Assembly (NCBI GenBank): GCA_903858275.1
Contig: CAIOIC010000083.1
Coordinates: forward strand, 1 to 64,000
From: an uncultured Verrucomicrobia subdivision 3 bacterium
GTDB taxonomy: Bacteria > Verrucomicrobiota > Verrucomicrobiia > Limisphaerales > UBA11358
Length of the DNA: 64,000 nt
Direction: 5' to 3'
The position numbers were made by a program, and so were the translations under genes. The notes under the pieces were generated by a model. That model was not told the origin of the DNA. It ran no database searches and saw only the letters and a program-made list of their open reading frames with translations. Of this stretch, positions 9,669-20,476 are shown one piece after another. Positions within the stretch are counted from its first letter, which is position 1, and every line of letters begins with the position of its first letter.

Positions 9669-12110
9669 TCACCATGACGCCACGGCGGGAATTGGCGCCA
9701 CCTGCCGCACGTTGATGCGAACTTCGGCGGACTTCAACCCATCCATTTTTGCCGCCAGTGTGACCGCTCCAACGCCGTTGCGTTGCGATTGCACAATGAT
9801 CTGAGCGAGACCGTTGAACAGGCTCCGCCGATTTCCTTTTTCCGGCTCGTGCGAGCAATTGTCACCATTGCCGTGGCCGATGATGGCGCCCGGCCCGGAA
9901 ATCTCAAACGTCACGGGCAAATTCGCCGTCGGCACCTCGCGCCCCTGCGCGTCCACCGCGCAAACGGTGACGGGCAGCGCATCCGCGCCATCGCCCGCCA
10001 ACGATTCGCGGTCGGGGACCAGCTTCAGCGCGACCGGCACACCGGTGGTTTCAACCGCATGGCGGATGATTTCCCTGCCGTTTTTGCGGGCGACCGCCTC
10101 GAGTTTGCCGGGCGCGTAAGGCACTTCCCATTCGGCCCCCACCAGCTTATCCACAGATTTTTCGCCGAGAGATTTGCCGTTAAGCAGCAGTTCAACTTTC
10201 TCGACATTGCTCATGACCATGACCTTGATTGGCTTACCTTCGCGTCCGGACCAGTTCCAATGCGGGACGATTTGCAGCACGGGGCGGTTCTCAATCCAAG
10301 CCGCCTGATGCATATAATAGGCCGCTTTCGGAAAACCGCAGGTGTCCATGATGCCAAAGACGGAACTGACCGAAGGCCAGACGAATTTCTGCGGCTCGCC
10401 GCGATAATCAAAGCCCGTCCAAACAAAGCCGCCAGCGACGAACGGGCGGCTGGCGATTTCCGACCAGGCCTTCCGGTGCGTCGCGCCCCACGGCGCAGCC
10501 ACCACATCCGCCGATTCGGCATAACTGGAATTCGTATCGTTTTCATAAACCCCGCGCGTCATCCAGGAAGAGGTGTCCTCCGAACTGGTGATGGGCTGGC
10601 CGGGATGTTTTTTGTGGAACTTATCGTATTCGTCCTGATGATAATTGAACCCGACGACATCCACCGCCATCGAGACATTCACCGGCGAATTCATGCCATC
10701 GTTCACCGCCGCCGTGACCGGGCGGGTGGCATCCAACCGCTTCACCGCCGCCGCCATGCGCCGCACCATTTCATAACCCTGCGGCGTGGCCTGCATCGGC
10801 TCCTCGTTAAACACCGACCAGAGGATGATGCTGGGATGATTGCGGTCGCGCCGCACCATCCATTCGAGCTGCCGCATATATTCGGGGGCGACGTTGAAAT
10901 TGCGATTCTCATCCATCACCAACATGCCCAGCCGGTCGCACGCATCCAGAAACTCGCGCGCCGGCGGATTGTGAGAACAACGATAGGCGTTGCTGCCCAG
11001 CTCCTTCAACCGGCGGATGCGGAACTCCCAGAGCGAAGCCGGCACGGCCACGCCGACGCCGGCGTGATCTTGATGATTACAAGTGCCTTTGATTTTCAAC
11101 GGCTGGTCGTTCAGGAAAAATCCCTTGTCCGCATCAAACAGGATGGTGCGGAAACCGCAGGTATTCGTCACGGCATCCACCACCCTGCCCTCCCGCGAAA
11201 CCACGGTGCGAACCTGATACAACACCGGCTCATCCACCGACCATAGCTTCGGCTTGGAAACCGGAATTGAAACTTTTGCCACAGATTCTTCCAACGCTCC
11301 GATGCGGGCGGAAGTTTTCTGGCGCGCGATTTCCCGGCCGCTGGGATCGAGCAACGTCACGGCGACTTCCGTTTTGGCGGAATCAGGTCCGGAATTGGCC
11401 AGCGTCACCTCGACGGGCACGGTCCAAGAGCCAACGGATTTCCGGATAGGATTCGCAAAAACGCCGTCGGTGGCGATGTGCACCGGATTGCGTTTCACCA
11501 GCCAGGTGTGCCGGTAGATTCCCGCGCCTTCATACCACCAGCCTTCCATGGCGTTGGCATCCACCCGAACAACGACCGTGTTCACGGCCTTGCCGTATTT
11601 CGCCAGGGGCGTGATGTCCACATAGAAGGACGTGTAGCCGCACCAGTTGCGGGCCACAATCGTGCCGTTGAACCACACTGTGCAATGCGTGGCGATGCCG
11701 TCGAATTGAAGCTCCAAATGCTTGCCGCTGTCCGCCTCATCCAGCTTGAACTGGCGGCGATACCAGCCGATGCCGCGAGGACGGTAGCCCTGCGAAATAT
11801 TTTCCTTCGGGTCGAACGGCCCTTCCACGGCCCAGTCGTGCGGCAAATCCAGTTTGCGCCAGCCGGCATCCTTGTATTCCGGCGCCGCCGCCGCCCAGGC
11901 TTTGCCAGCCTTGGCGCTGCTGTAAGTTTCGTTATGCGTGATGAGCACGGGCATCGGAATGTCGCCGAGGTGGAAACGCCAGCCTTGATCCAGCGAGAGC
12001 ATTTCGCGGCTGGAATTATCGGCGGCGGCCTGTCCCGGCAGGCAACTGAAAGCCATCAGGGCCGCCACCAGGGCACAGAGACGCCAAGACATTGATTTCG
12101 GATTTTTCAT
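9669..12110 (-). CDS. Secreted glycoside hydrolase family 2 enzyme (beta-galactosidase/mannosidase-like)
   Basis: The start at 12110 ([20 protein letters not shown]) gives a signal peptide; a longer frame begins with an unlikely hydrophobic extension. The 813-residue protein has the GH2 order. First comes the jelly-roll sugar-binding domain ([23 protein letters not shown]). Next are immunoglobulin-like domains and a TIM barrel with [12 protein letters not shown] and [16 protein letters not shown]. The acid/base motif is WSVFNEEP, and a likely nucleophile glutamate lies in [10 protein letters not shown]. The C-terminal DUF4982-type and Ig-like domains ([20 protein letters not shown]) are also typical. 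The anomeric specificity is beta, while the sugar (galactose, glucuronate, mannose) cannot be assigned. Confidence 0.9.
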   Translation of the reverse strand: MKNPKSMSWRLCALVAALMAFSCLPGQAAADNSSREMLSLDQGWRFHLGDIPMPVLITHNETYSSAKAGKAWAAAAPEYKDAGWRKLDLPHDWAVEGPFDPKENISQGYRPRGIGWYRRQFKLDEADSGKHLELQFDGIATHCTVWFNGTIVARNWCGYTSFYVDITPLAKYGKAVNTVVVRVDANAMEGWWYEGAGIYRHTWLVKRNPVHIATDGVFANPIRKSVGSWTVPVEVTLANSGPDSAKTEVAVTLLDPSGREIARQKTSARIGALEESVAKVSIPVSKPKLWSVDEPVLYQVRTVVSREGRVVDAVTNTCGFRTILFDADKGFFLNDQPLKIKGTCNHQDHAGVGVAVPASLWEFRIRRLKELGSNAYRCSHNPPAREFLDACDRLGMLVMDENRNFNVAPEYMRQLEWMVRRDRNHPSIILWSVFNEEPMQATPQGYEMVRRMAAAVKRLDATRPVTAAVNDGMNSPVNVSMAVDVVGFNYHQDEYDKFHKKHPGQPITSSEDTSSWMTRGVYENDTNSSYAESADVVAAPWGATHRKAWSEIASRPFVAGGFVWTGFDYRGEPQKFVWPSVSSVFGIMDTCGFPKAAYYMHQAAWIENRPVLQIVPHWNWSGREGKPIKVMVMSNVEKVELLLNGKSLGEKSVDKLVGAEWEVPYAPGKLEAVARKNGREIIRHAVETTGVPVALKLVPDRESLAGDGADALPVTVCAVDAQGREVPTANLPVTFEISGPGAIIGHGNGDNCSHEPEKGNRRSLFNGLAQIIVQSQRNGVGAVTLAAKMDGLKSAEVRINVRQVAPIPAVASW

Positions 12111-12151
12111 GGTTTTGATTTTATTCAGAATTATTAACTCAAATAAAGTTA

Positions 12152-13384
12152 TCACTTGGCTAAACCGTTGTTTTTACAGCCCATCCACTCCAGCAACCAA
12201 CGCCAGGTCTCCTCGTTCGTGCGCTGCGCGGGCGGCGGGGGCAAGGCTCCATCTGGAATGATGACCGGCTTACCACGGTAGGCATCCGCCAGGCGCTTGA
12301 ACATCCGGCCCTGCTCCTTGATTTTATTTTCCACCGTCATCAAGCCAAGCGTGTATTCGAACTCATTGAATTCATAACGCCGGTCCACATCGTGGCTCGC
12401 CCACCAGGTGAACCAGTTGACGCCCTGCGCCACGCCGCCCGTGATGGCCAGTTCCATCCAGCGCGGCACATCGGCCTCCGGCATCTCCGCCTTGCACGCG
12501 CCGAATTCCTGCAGCCAGACCGGCTTGCGGGGCGCCTGACCATAACTCCGCGCCAGGGCGGTCATCGCCGCCGGCAACTGCGTGTAGGGCTTGTCCAGGT
12601 GCCCGCCGTATTTGCCCGCACCGGTCCAGAACGGCCAGCAATGCAGCGTCACCATTTCCTGCTGCGCCATCAGCGCCTCCGGGGAAAAGGTCGTTTCCTT
12701 GAACCACGGCTGATGGTCCACGCCGTTAACGTGGATGCGCCCCGGACTCAGCGCGTGCATCTGTTTGAAAATGCGTTTCATCCAGGCATCGCCTTCGGCC
12801 GGCGCGCACGACCAGTTGCAATTGATTTCATTGCCGATGTCGAAACCCAGAAAATTGGCGTGGCGATTCATCCGCCTGGCCAGTTCCGCCAAGTAAAGCG
12901 CCTGCGCTGCCGCCCATTTCTCAGAAGTATAAAATGGTTCCTTGTCGTAGAAGTTGGGATTGAAATGAAACCCGCTCAACCAGCCGGTGTAGATGCATGG
13001 CAGCACGTCCATTTTCCGTTCGGCGGCACAGCGAACCAATTGCTCCAGCCGGTCCTGATGCGCGGCGCTGACCGCCAGCGGATTGGGCTGAAACCACGGC
13101 CAGACGACCATGAGCCGGATGTGGTCCGCGCCAATCTCCGCCACGCGATCCAGGTCGCGGGCGATCTCCGACAAATTCCAATCGTTGTAGCAATAATACC
13201 AGCGTTTGGAGGGAACATAGTTGACGCCAAACCGGTGGCGCATCAATCCCTTCCTGACATCGTCAGCGGCCAACGCGCCCGGCGCGGCCTGAACGATTCG
13301 CGGCAGCTCGCCCACCAACGCGGCGGCGGCGACGAGCTTGGAGGACACTTTCAAAAAATCACGACGGGTTCCTTGGGTATTCAT
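12152..13384 (-). CDS. Tat-exported GH5-like glycoside hydrolase
   Basis: The start at 13384 opens a twin-arginine signal (TRRDFLKVSSKLVAAAALVG). The 410-residue protein is a single TIM barrel of clan GH-A. The acid/base glutamate is in GFDIGNEINCNW (E186) and the nucleophile glutamate in KPVWLQEFGACKAE (E293), both at the ends of beta-strands as expected for GH5. The stretch HIRLMVVWPWFQPNP is typical of the first strand region. No subfamily was recognised; beta-mannanase or exo-glucanase-type activity is possible. It lies 41 bases upstream of the GH2 gene in the same direction, inside the degradative cluster. Confidence 0.75.
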   Translation of the reverse strand: MNTQGTRRDFLKVSSKLVAAAALVGELPRIVQAAPGALAADDVRKGLMRHRFGVNYVPSKRWYYCYNDWNLSEIARDLDRVAEIGADHIRLMVVWPWFQPNPLAVSAAHQDRLEQLVRCAAERKMDVLPCIYTGWLSGFHFNPNFYDKEPFYTSEKWAAAQALYLAELARRMNRHANFLGFDIGNEINCNWSCAPAEGDAWMKRIFKQMHALSPGRIHVNGVDHQPWFKETTFSPEALMAQQEMVTLHCWPFWTGAGKYGGHLDKPYTQLPAAMTALARSYGQAPRKPVWLQEFGACKAEMPEADVPRWMELAITGGVAQGVNWFTWWASHDVDRRYEFNEFEYTLGLMTVENKIKEQGRMFKRLADAYRGKPVIIPDGALPPPPAQRTNEETWRWLLEWMGCKNNGLAK

Positions 13385-13577
13385 ATTGTTTTGGGGTTCA
13401 GTGTGCGATTGCAACTATTTATGCCATTTGATTTCGTTTGAACAGTTCTATCAGACTGGCCGGCATGGTTTCTACACCGTATCTCGTGCCATTATTGTTA
13501 ATCCCCAAGCGCACAGAGCACTCACGACGATGCAGGTGATGGTGTGTTCATGGATATTGTTCCCCAAGACAGGCGCG

Positions 13578-14825
13578 TCATTGCCCGGCGGCCCCATCTT
13601 TGAGCTTGGTGGTGGCAGGGGCTAGAGACGTTGGCGCGGCGACCGGCGCGGGCCAGCCGTTCGCACGGATGCTCTTGCCCACCTCACGAAGCGTCTTCAC
13701 ATCCGCCGGATGAATCGAGCCGTCGCCGAGCGGGCCGGTGTTCATCAACAGATTGCAGTTTTGACCAAAGGCCTGCGCAAGCCGCCGCAAAGTCTCGGCG
13801 GAATCAAGGTGCTTCCCGTCGTCCGCCGCCTTATAACCCCAGACGTGGGGCTGGAGGGTGTCGCAGATTTCATTGTGCCTGGATTTATTGGCTGCCCAGG
13901 CGGCGGCGGCGATTTTCGCGCTGGCCTCACCGAATTGTTTACGGACTCTTTCCTCCAACGACTGGCCCGAACGCTCCGGAGCGGCAAAGTCCTCGGTGCC
14001 GGTGGCTCCCTGCTTGAAGGCAATGAGCGTCTGCGGCTGAAGACGGCGAACCAACGCATAGGTTTCCCTCACCGGAAAGAGGTCGGGCCGCGCATAGTAG
14101 GGCATGATCGGATCAAACCAGATGCCAGCCAGCGGGCCGTAATTGGTGAGCAATTCCCGCAACTGCGCGTGGACGAAATCAAGGTAGCGGGCGGAATCAG
14201 CGGGGTTCTTCCACAGATAGCGCGGCTCGGGATTCGGGTAAGCGGGCCGGGCCATGCTGCAAAATTCCCGCGGATAGAAATACGGATGCCGCCAGTCGGC
14301 CGCGTAGGAGTAATACAGAAAAAGCCCGAGCGATTTCTTCCGGCACTGCGCCGCCAATTCGGCGATGAGATCGCGTTTGGCCGGACTGTTGACGCTGTGG
14401 TAATCGGTCTGCTTTGAGTCAAACAGGCAGAAGCTGTCATGGTGGCGCGCGGTGATGGTGACATACTTCATGCCGGCGGCGAGCGCGAGATCGGTAATGA
14501 AGTCCGCGTCAAACTTTTCCGCCCGAAACCGGTCCTTGAGCTGCTCGTATTCAGCCAGCGGAATCTGCTCATGGAACATCGCCCACTCGCCATGACCGAG
14601 AATGCTGTAGAGCCCGTAATGCATGAACAATCCGAAGCGAGCCTCCTTGAACCAGGCGAGGGCGGCAGCCTTGGGGTCCCGGGAAAACAGATCGGCATAA
14701 TTCTTCAAATAGGAAGGCACGGCGGCAGGCGCGGCGGCCAAAGCGGGGCTGGCAAAAGCAAGCCCGACCGCCGAAGCGGTCGCCGTGGCGAGGAAATCAC
14801 GGCGATTCATGTCGGAGTTTTTCAT
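13578..14825 (-). CDS. GH29 alpha-L-fucosidase, Tat-exported (first copy)
   Basis: The 415-residue product carries a twin-arginine signal (MNRRDFLATATASAVG). A GH29 barrel follows. ARFGLFMHYGLYS holds the conserved histidine (H69), VTITARHHDSFCLFDS holds the His pair (H128, H129), and GIWFDP holds the retaining nucleophile Asp (D238). GH29 enzymes remove terminal alpha-linked L-fucose. An ATG five codons downstream is an equally possible start. A non-catalytic Pro/Ala-rich tail ends the protein. Together with the second GH29 at 20477 and the fucose import and isomerase genes, this makes fucose a main product of the cluster. Confidence 0.9.
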   Translation of the reverse strand: MKNSDMNRRDFLATATASAVGLAFASPALAAAPAAVPSYLKNYADLFSRDPKAAALAWFKEARFGLFMHYGLYSILGHGEWAMFHEQIPLAEYEQLKDRFRAEKFDADFITDLALAAGMKYVTITARHHDSFCLFDSKQTDYHSVNSPAKRDLIAELAAQCRKKSLGLFLYYSYAADWRHPYFYPREFCSMARPAYPNPEPRYLWKNPADSARYLDFVHAQLRELLTNYGPLAGIWFDPIMPYYARPDLFPVRETYALVRRLQPQTLIAFKQGATGTEDFAAPERSGQSLEERVRKQFGEASAKIAAAAWAANKSRHNEICDTLQPHVWGYKAADDGKHLDSAETLRRLAQAFGQNCNLLMNTGPLGDGSIHPADVKTLREVGKSIRANGWPAPVAAPTSLAPATTKLKDGAAGQ

Positions 14826-14845
14826 CGGCATCAAAGGGCTTGAAT

Positions 14846-16357
14846 TCAGGGCTTGGCCACACTCAGGCGGCCCGGCTCACGCAGTCCGGAACCCGTGCGT
14901 TTCATCAGTTCATCGCCCAACTCGACCCGGGCCTTTTCCGCCTCGGCTTCCAGTTTTTTCACCAGTTCCGGATGCCGCGCGGAAACATCGGTGGTTTCGC
15001 CGATGTCCTGGGCGAGATCGTAAAGCTCCGGCTGCGCCAGCTTCACATTGAGATACTTCCCCGAAGCACCATCATGCCCGGCGGGCTGGCCCTGCATCGT
15101 GCGATAGGTGTGCGGCAACTGGAGTTTCCAGCGGCCGTCGCCGGTGGTCACGGCCTGAAGCTGATTCACCTCGTAATAAAACCAGTAGGACTCATGGGGA
15201 TTTTTGGCGCCGGGCTGGCGGGAAATAATCGGCCACACGTCAAGACCGTCAATCGGGTGCTTCGGCAATTCCGCGCCGATGAGTTTGGCAATCGTCGGAA
15301 ACAAATCGATGGTCATCAGCATGTCCGCGGTGTCCGTGCCGGCGGGAATTTTTCCGGGCCAGCGCATGAGGCAAGGCACGCGCGTGCCGCCCTCCCAGTT
15401 CGTGCCCTTGCCTTCGCGCAACGGTTTGGCGGAACCGCCGTGATTGCCGTAGCTGAGCCACGGGCCGTTGTCCGAGGTGAAGATGACCCAGGTGTTTTCA
15501 TCGAGGCCGTTCCGCTTGAGCGCAGCCAGCACCTGCCCGACCGACCAATCAATTTCTTCAATCACATCGCCATAAAGTCCGCGCCCACTTTTACCGCGAA
15601 ACTTGTCGCTCACATGCAGCGGGACATGCGGCATATTATGGGCGAGGTAGAGCAGGAAAGGATGATCTTTGTTTTTCTCGATGAATTTTACCGCATGTTC
15701 GGTATACCACGTCGTGAGCTGATTCTGATCCGCGTGGGTGATCTTCGGGATGACGACCTTTTCCCCCTCGAACATGACCAGTTCGGGGTAGCCCTGCTTC
15801 CGCCACGCACTATTGGTGGGGACATCTGATGATTCAAAACGAGCCGGCCACATGTCATTGGAATAAGGCAGGCCGAAATATTCATCGAAGCCATGGCGCG
15901 TAGGCAGGAACTGCGGGGAATCGCCGAGATGCCACTTGCCAAACATGCCGGTGGCATACCCGCGCTGCTTGACCAGCTGCGCCAGCGTCATCTCACCATC
16001 GCTGATACCGACCTTCGAATGCGGCGTCAGCGCGCCGTGGATGCCCAGGCGATTGGGATAACACCCCGTGAGCAGAGCGCAACGCGAAGCGGAGCAAACC
16101 GGTTGCGCGACATGGAAATTGCGGAAGATGGCACCCTCGGCGGCCATGCGATCCAGATTCGGCGTTTTGAAACCTTGCGCGCCAAACACCCCAACGTCGG
16201 CGTAGCCCTGATCGTCGGTGAAGATTATAACAATATTGGGCTTCGCGGCTTTGGCGTCACCGGCGATGGATGTTTCTCCCATGACGTGACTGACAACGAG
16301 CGCCAGCACGGTCACGATGAGGCAGGGTGATTTTGTGCTCATAAGTTGATTCATCAT
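14846..16357 (-). CDS. S1-family sulfatase
   Basis: The 503-residue product has an N-terminal hydrophobic signal ([16 protein letters not shown]). It then carries the type I sulfatase motifs: metal-binding [13 protein letters not shown], and [12 protein letters not shown], in which C88 in the C-X-A-X-R context is the residue converted to formylglycine. KWHLGD and FTSDNGPW follow. A maturase (anaerobic SME type or FGE) is required but is not in this window. It removes sulfate esters, so the target glycan is probably sulfated. The ATG at 16357 overlaps the TGA of the upstream GH5/FN3 gene (coupling); a start at 16342 would give a tighter signal peptide. Confidence 0.9.
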   Translation of the reverse strand: MMNQLMSTKSPCLIVTVLALVVSHVMGETSIAGDAKAAKPNIVIIFTDDQGYADVGVFGAQGFKTPNLDRMAAEGAIFRNFHVAQPVCSASRCALLTGCYPNRLGIHGALTPHSKVGISDGEMTLAQLVKQRGYATGMFGKWHLGDSPQFLPTRHGFDEYFGLPYSNDMWPARFESSDVPTNSAWRKQGYPELVMFEGEKVVIPKITHADQNQLTTWYTEHAVKFIEKNKDHPFLLYLAHNMPHVPLHVSDKFRGKSGRGLYGDVIEEIDWSVGQVLAALKRNGLDENTWVIFTSDNGPWLSYGNHGGSAKPLREGKGTNWEGGTRVPCLMRWPGKIPAGTDTADMLMTIDLFPTIAKLIGAELPKHPIDGLDVWPIISRQPGAKNPHESYWFYYEVNQLQAVTTGDGRWKLQLPHTYRTMQGQPAGHDGASGKYLNVKLAQPELYDLAQDIGETTDVSARHPELVKKLEAEAEKARVELGDELMKRTGSGLREPGRLSVAKP

Positions 16358-18246
16358 TTCCCCGCGTGCTCGATTTCCACGCGGTCCAGTTCGGCGGCGC
16401 CGTTCCAGAGGATTTTCAAATACTTTTGTCCGGCAGAAACTGTCCCTTCATATTCGACGAGCGTGCGACGCTGTTTGCCGGCAGCACCGCCGGGCGTGGG
16501 GGGAAGCTGTTTGGCGCGGCGCGCCAGTTCCAGCCCGGTGAATTTTTTCCCATCAGCGGAGACATGAAAGGAAAGGTCGGTCGAATCTTCAGCGTAAAAG
16601 GCCACCGCCTTCACCGATTTCATGGCGGCCGGGACCTGATAGGTGAGTTGTTCTTTGGCTCCACCCTTGGCGCGGAAGAGATATTCGGCGTAGAGCGCGT
16701 TGAAGTCGTTGTTGATGGTGAGACCGTCCGACCTGGCATGAACGCGGGAGAAATCCTGCAGTTCATCCGCGAGGCAGATGCGTTTCACCTTCACCGGACC
16801 AACGACGTTGGAAGGCTTGGAAACGCCGGAAACATTGCGGGCGGTGACGCGGTAAAACCAAGTCTGGCCGGCGCGCGCCGTGGTATCGCTGAAGAGCGGA
16901 CGATAGGCGATATCGGCATCAGAAACATTCGTGGCAATCACCTGCCACGGTCCGCCGGCTTTGGACGCGCGCTCAATATCATAGCCGCTTGCACCGGCGG
17001 AACCGCGCCACGAGAACATCGGGAGATCCGAAAACGGCAGGAGTTCCGGCGCGCCGGGGATGGGCATGGGCGGCACGGGAAGGTTTTGGATTTTGAACGC
17101 CGCCTCCCGCAGGGTTTGCATGAGGCCGATTTCGCGCTGCGCGTCAGCGCTTGGAAAGCCGGGCCAATGATAGGACCAGACAGCGGGGAAAGTCATGATT
17201 TGATGCCAATAGTATCCGCCTTGCTCGTGGTGAAAATACATACTCCAAAGCAAGGCTCCAGCAATCTCCGGTTCCGACTGCACATAGTCGAAAAACTCGC
17301 GCATTTTGCCGGTGAGATTTCCGTGCGTGAAACCTTTGCCGTCAATGTAGGGGCCAAATTCGCCGACGAACATCGGGCGCTTGTCGGTAATTTTCGCCAG
17401 TTGCGTTTTCATCACTCCCGACCAGCCGTCGCTCGTGTAGAGATGCCGCGTGACCATGTCAATGTTGGCATCAATGAACACCGGGTTTTCCGGACGATGC
17501 CGGGTGTCGGCGACCAATTGTTTTGGCGCCAGGCGCTTGAGATACGCCCCCATTTCCGCATGCCAGGCGTCCGGCGCATGATCCATCTCATTGCCAAATT
17601 GCCAGGCCAGCACCGCTTTGTCGTCGCAGTAACGAACGCCGGTGATGCTGTTGGTGCGCAGAATCACCTGCCGCAGCGTGGCCTTGTAATCCTCGCGGAG
17701 CTGCGGATCGGTAAAAAACTCCGCCCGCTTCTTGCCGCGATGCGCGGCGTAGGTGCCGACGCCGCCAAGATAATCCCCGGCGTCCGCCGTGAGACTGAAA
17801 ATCACCCGCACTCCGTAGCGATTCGCCAGGGCAAACATTGAATCGAGAACCTTGAACGGCTCTTCGTTGAACTGACCGGGGCCGAGCACATAATGCCACG
17901 GCTTGGGTTCCTCTTTTGGCCCACGAATCGGCAGGTTCCACGTGCGCACCACCCGAAAGTTCATTTGGTCGAGGGTCTTGAAGGCGTCTTCCTGCTCCCA
18001 CGGGGTCGGCAAGTTCATCCGCTCGGGCAGGTAAAGCGTCCAGTCGTAGGGCAACATGATCCCAGGCAGGTTGGCACCGACGAAACGAAACACCTGGTCG
18101 CCGTCGTAGAGCTTGCTTCCCTGCCGGGTGATGTAGTTCTGAAAACGGCTGGGCGCAGTTTCCGCCGAATGAGCGCAGGGCGTTAATGTGATGCCGGCCG
18201 CAAACATCGAGGCCCCGGCAATGATTCGAATGATGATTTTATTCAT
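16354..18246 (-). CDS. Secreted GH5-like glycosidase with fibronectin III and C-terminal beta-sandwich
   Basis: The 630-residue protein starts with a signal peptide ending near CAHSAET. Residues about 35-390 form a clan GH-A barrel resembling bacterial endo-mannanase-type GH5 enzymes. [11 protein letters not shown] carries the acid/base E220 and [10 protein letters not shown] carries the nucleophile E296. A fibronectin type III-like domain follows (about 405-500, with [16 protein letters not shown] and WFYRVTARN), then a C-terminal domain (about 505-630) resembling a carbohydrate-binding beta-sandwich. Substrate is unproven; mannan-type glycans are the first guess. It lies 18 bases downstream of the GHL6-like gene and overlaps the sulfatase gene. 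Confidence 0.78.
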   Translation of the reverse strand: MNKIIIRIIAGASMFAAGITLTPCAHSAETAPSRFQNYITRQGSKLYDGDQVFRFVGANLPGIMLPYDWTLYLPERMNLPTPWEQEDAFKTLDQMNFRVVRTWNLPIRGPKEEPKPWHYVLGPGQFNEEPFKVLDSMFALANRYGVRVIFSLTADAGDYLGGVGTYAAHRGKKRAEFFTDPQLREDYKATLRQVILRTNSITGVRYCDDKAVLAWQFGNEMDHAPDAWHAEMGAYLKRLAPKQLVADTRHRPENPVFIDANIDMVTRHLYTSDGWSGVMKTQLAKITDKRPMFVGEFGPYIDGKGFTHGNLTGKMREFFDYVQSEPEIAGALLWSMYFHHEQGGYYWHQIMTFPAVWSYHWPGFPSADAQREIGLMQTLREAAFKIQNLPVPPMPIPGAPELLPFSDLPMFSWRGSAGASGYDIERASKAGGPWQVIATNVSDADIAYRPLFSDTTARAGQTWFYRVTARNVSGVSKPSNVVGPVKVKRICLADELQDFSRVHARSDGLTINNDFNALYAEYLFRAKGGAKEQLTYQVPAAMKSVKAVAFYAEDSTDLSFHVSADGKKFTGLELARRAKQLPPTPGGAAGKQRRTLVEYEGTVSAGQKYLKILWNGAAELDRVEIEHAGK

Positions 18247-18264
18247 GGTTTGATCCGTTATTGG

Positions 18265-20298
18265 TTATTTATTTTCGACGACCACCACTTCGTGAATTTT
18301 CAACTGCGGCACCGTGACATTGATGACGCCCGCAGCGTAATCAAATTTCGGCACTTCGCCGGAAGGCTGAAGCGTGACCTTGGCCGGCTTCACCGCCTGC
18401 CGAATGCTCACCGTCAACGGCCCGATGGGAACGATGGATTTGGTGATCGGCTCGGTGCGGTGCTGACCGGAGGTGTTGATGAGGTTCACCAGCAACTTGC
18501 CTTTGTTCCGCATCAGGCAAACGTCCACATCCGCCGAACCTTCCACCCGGACGATGGGATTGGTAAACATCTGGCTCGCCAGTTCATTCAAGAAATTCCT
18601 CACAGCAAACGAAGGCGCATCCCGGTAATCCAAACCGAGCGAAAAATACGTGGCCGCAATTTTGCCCCGGCCCAAAGATTTGATGGAAGCCGCCGGCGTT
18701 TGATTCGTCCCAGCCAGCGTGCCGAAGGAAACGGATTGGGCATCCAGCCTGACCCCCTGTGATTCGCTTTTGCGGACCGTGAACTCGCCCTCTTTCACGA
18801 TGCGAACGGAACCAGCCGGTTTCACTTTGCCGAGCAGTTCCACGCCGAGTTCCGGCTTGAACAAGGCCGCCGTCTTCGGCCCGACCAGGAGCAGGTTGCC
18901 ACCGGCCCTGACGTAATCCGTCAGCTCCTTTTTGAATTGCAGGTCGAGATAATCCCATTCCGGCACCACGATGAGCGGGTATTGCGACAAGCGGCCGGTG
19001 ATTTGATGTTCGCCCACCACCTCGACCGATTGCTGACTTTCGACCAATGCCTGCAGCACGCCATTGGCTTCATGGTTGTTGCGGCCAAACAGGCTATCAA
19101 TCTTCCGATAATGTCCCGGCGTGGAAAGCAGCAACGCGATTTGCGGGACCGGTTCGGAGTGATGGCAAAGCGACTGGCGTTCCCGGCAAAACTTCGCCAC
19201 TTCCGCCATCACCGGCATCTGCTCGTCATAAATCGAGCCATCCCGTTTCTGTTTAAAATAAACCTGAAACCCGCCCCCCAGCGCAACCACCACCGCCGCC
19301 TCACGCTGCATTTGCTCGGCGGTTTTCGGCCCGTAATTTTTTTTATCCTTCCAACTCATCGCAAAACTCCAGTCCATCAAATCCCACGGCTTGCCCTGCC
19401 GCACCAGATAACGCGCGGCGAAGCGGGCGGAGTTGACGCTGTTCTCCGGGTCGAAGTCGCCCGACAGAAAATCCACCGGCGCACTGACCGGCTCGGGCAT
19501 GTGGTCGGTGAACGACCAGTTGCTGCAAAATTGAAAGGCGGGACTGGCTTTTTTGACCTCGGCAATTTCATGGCGCAGGTTTTTGCGGAAGGCGTCCCGG
19601 TGAAATTCCAGAAATTCAAACCAATACGGCTCGCCCGGCTTGCGCGGCACGCTCTGGATTCCCGTGGCCGCACGAAACGCCTTGAGCGCCGGCTCGCTGT
19701 AATCGCGGACGGCCGCCCAGCAATCGCCATCCACCCACACGCCATCCACCTTGTAAACCGTGGCCAACTCGCGAAGCTGGGGAATCAGCAACCGGTCGGT
19801 ATACGAACCGAACAAGGAGGTTGCCCGCTGGTTAGGCTGACCGTCGGCATTGATGGCCGCCCAGCCCGGAAGCTGACAGGCGTGATCATCCGCCACGCCG
19901 GAATAGTGCATATAAAGCGCCACGCCACGCTTGGCGGTCACGCTCCGCCATACCCGCAACGGATCACCCACGAACCCGGGCACAGGATGGCCCACTTTCG
20001 TCGGATAACTGGACCAGCCCGGATGCCCCTTGCAATCAATCTGCAGATAATCCGGGTGAACCAGATTGATGATGTTCTCAATCATCGCCGGCGTGGTGTG
20101 CGCGCCGACATTCGTGCAGTCCTTGCCAGCGTGAAAGTCAAAGTGTATGCCAAGAAAACTGTCCGCCCGCTTGAGCCGGACCGGCTCCTGGGCGGAAACA
20201 GTTCCGCCGGCGACGGCCAAGCCGAGTAAAACCAGCGTCGCAAAATAAAACGAGTTGGACGTTATCCGCCGAGGATTGCAAATAAGTTGAAGCATCAT
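18265..20298 (-). CDS. GHL6/GH151-like putative alpha-L-fucosidase with amidotransferase-like domain
   Basis: This is the first gene of the ten-gene minus-strand cluster; 677 residues with a signal peptide ending near TVSAQEP. The N-terminal half resembles hypothetical glycoside hydrolase GHL6 / GH151-type barrels. GIHFDFHAGKDC is an early strand, DYLQIDCKGHPGWSSYP the second, and VDGVWVDGDCWA the position where GH29/GH151 proteins place the nucleophile Asp. The middle (about 410-520) looks like the class-I-amidotransferase-like trimerisation domain seen in GH42 and related enzymes (PLIVVPEWDYLD, YVRAGGNLLLVGPKTA). A beta-sandwich ends the chain. The family call is tentative; fucosidase activity fits the neighbours but is inference. 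A strong hairpin covers its leader. Confidence 0.5.
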   Translation of the reverse strand: MMLQLICNPRRITSNSFYFATLVLLGLAVAGGTVSAQEPVRLKRADSFLGIHFDFHAGKDCTNVGAHTTPAMIENIINLVHPDYLQIDCKGHPGWSSYPTKVGHPVPGFVGDPLRVWRSVTAKRGVALYMHYSGVADDHACQLPGWAAINADGQPNQRATSLFGSYTDRLLIPQLRELATVYKVDGVWVDGDCWAAVRDYSEPALKAFRAATGIQSVPRKPGEPYWFEFLEFHRDAFRKNLRHEIAEVKKASPAFQFCSNWSFTDHMPEPVSAPVDFLSGDFDPENSVNSARFAARYLVRQGKPWDLMDWSFAMSWKDKKNYGPKTAEQMQREAAVVVALGGGFQVYFKQKRDGSIYDEQMPVMAEVAKFCRERQSLCHHSEPVPQIALLLSTPGHYRKIDSLFGRNNHEANGVLQALVESQQSVEVVGEHQITGRLSQYPLIVVPEWDYLDLQFKKELTDYVRAGGNLLLVGPKTAALFKPELGVELLGKVKPAGSVRIVKEGEFTVRKSESQGVRLDAQSVSFGTLAGTNQTPAASIKSLGRGKIAATYFSLGLDYRDAPSFAVRNFLNELASQMFTNPIVRVEGSADVDVCLMRNKGKLLVNLINTSGQHRTEPITKSIVPIGPLTVSIRQAVKPAKVTLQPSGEVPKFDYAAGVINVTVPQLKIHEVVVVENK

Positions 20299-20303
20299 GG
20301 TTT

Positions 20304-20338
20304 GGATTGGGAATTAAGCCCGCTTTAATACCCAATCC
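20304..20338 (-). promoter_or_regulatory. Long inverted repeat in the leader of the glycan-degradation cluster
   Basis: Arms 20304-20317 and 20325-20338 (GGATTGGGAATTAA and TTAATACCCAATCC) are complementary at 13 of 14 positions around a 7-base loop. The element begins five bases upstream of the ATG of the GHL6-like gene. It could be an operator or an mRNA hairpin that covers the ribosome landing site. There is no T-tract, so it is not a classical terminator. Confidence 0.6.
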
Positions 20339-20476
20339 CGCCAGACCAAGAAAGAAAATTTCCTCTTTAACCGCCCCGCCCTCGTAATCGCCCCCGGCGC
20401 CACCAGCAAAAAAACAGTTGCGCAACGCACTCAGAAATTGCGAAGTTCTTTTCCACCCACTGAACATATCTATCAC

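Noticed and set aside
9783-11246. 487-codon open frame on the plus strand
   Set aside because: It is antisense to the GH2 gene and has no recognisable domain or signal peptide.
13385-13577. tRNA or small RNA gene in the gap between the GH29 and GH5-like genes
   Set aside because: No cloverleaf, T-loop or CCA-like end could be recognised; no other gap gave a convincing tRNA either.
16366-20229. Long plus-strand frames of 491 and 430 codons
   Set aside because: They are antisense to the GH5/FN3 and GHL6-like genes, which have signal peptides and domain motifs.
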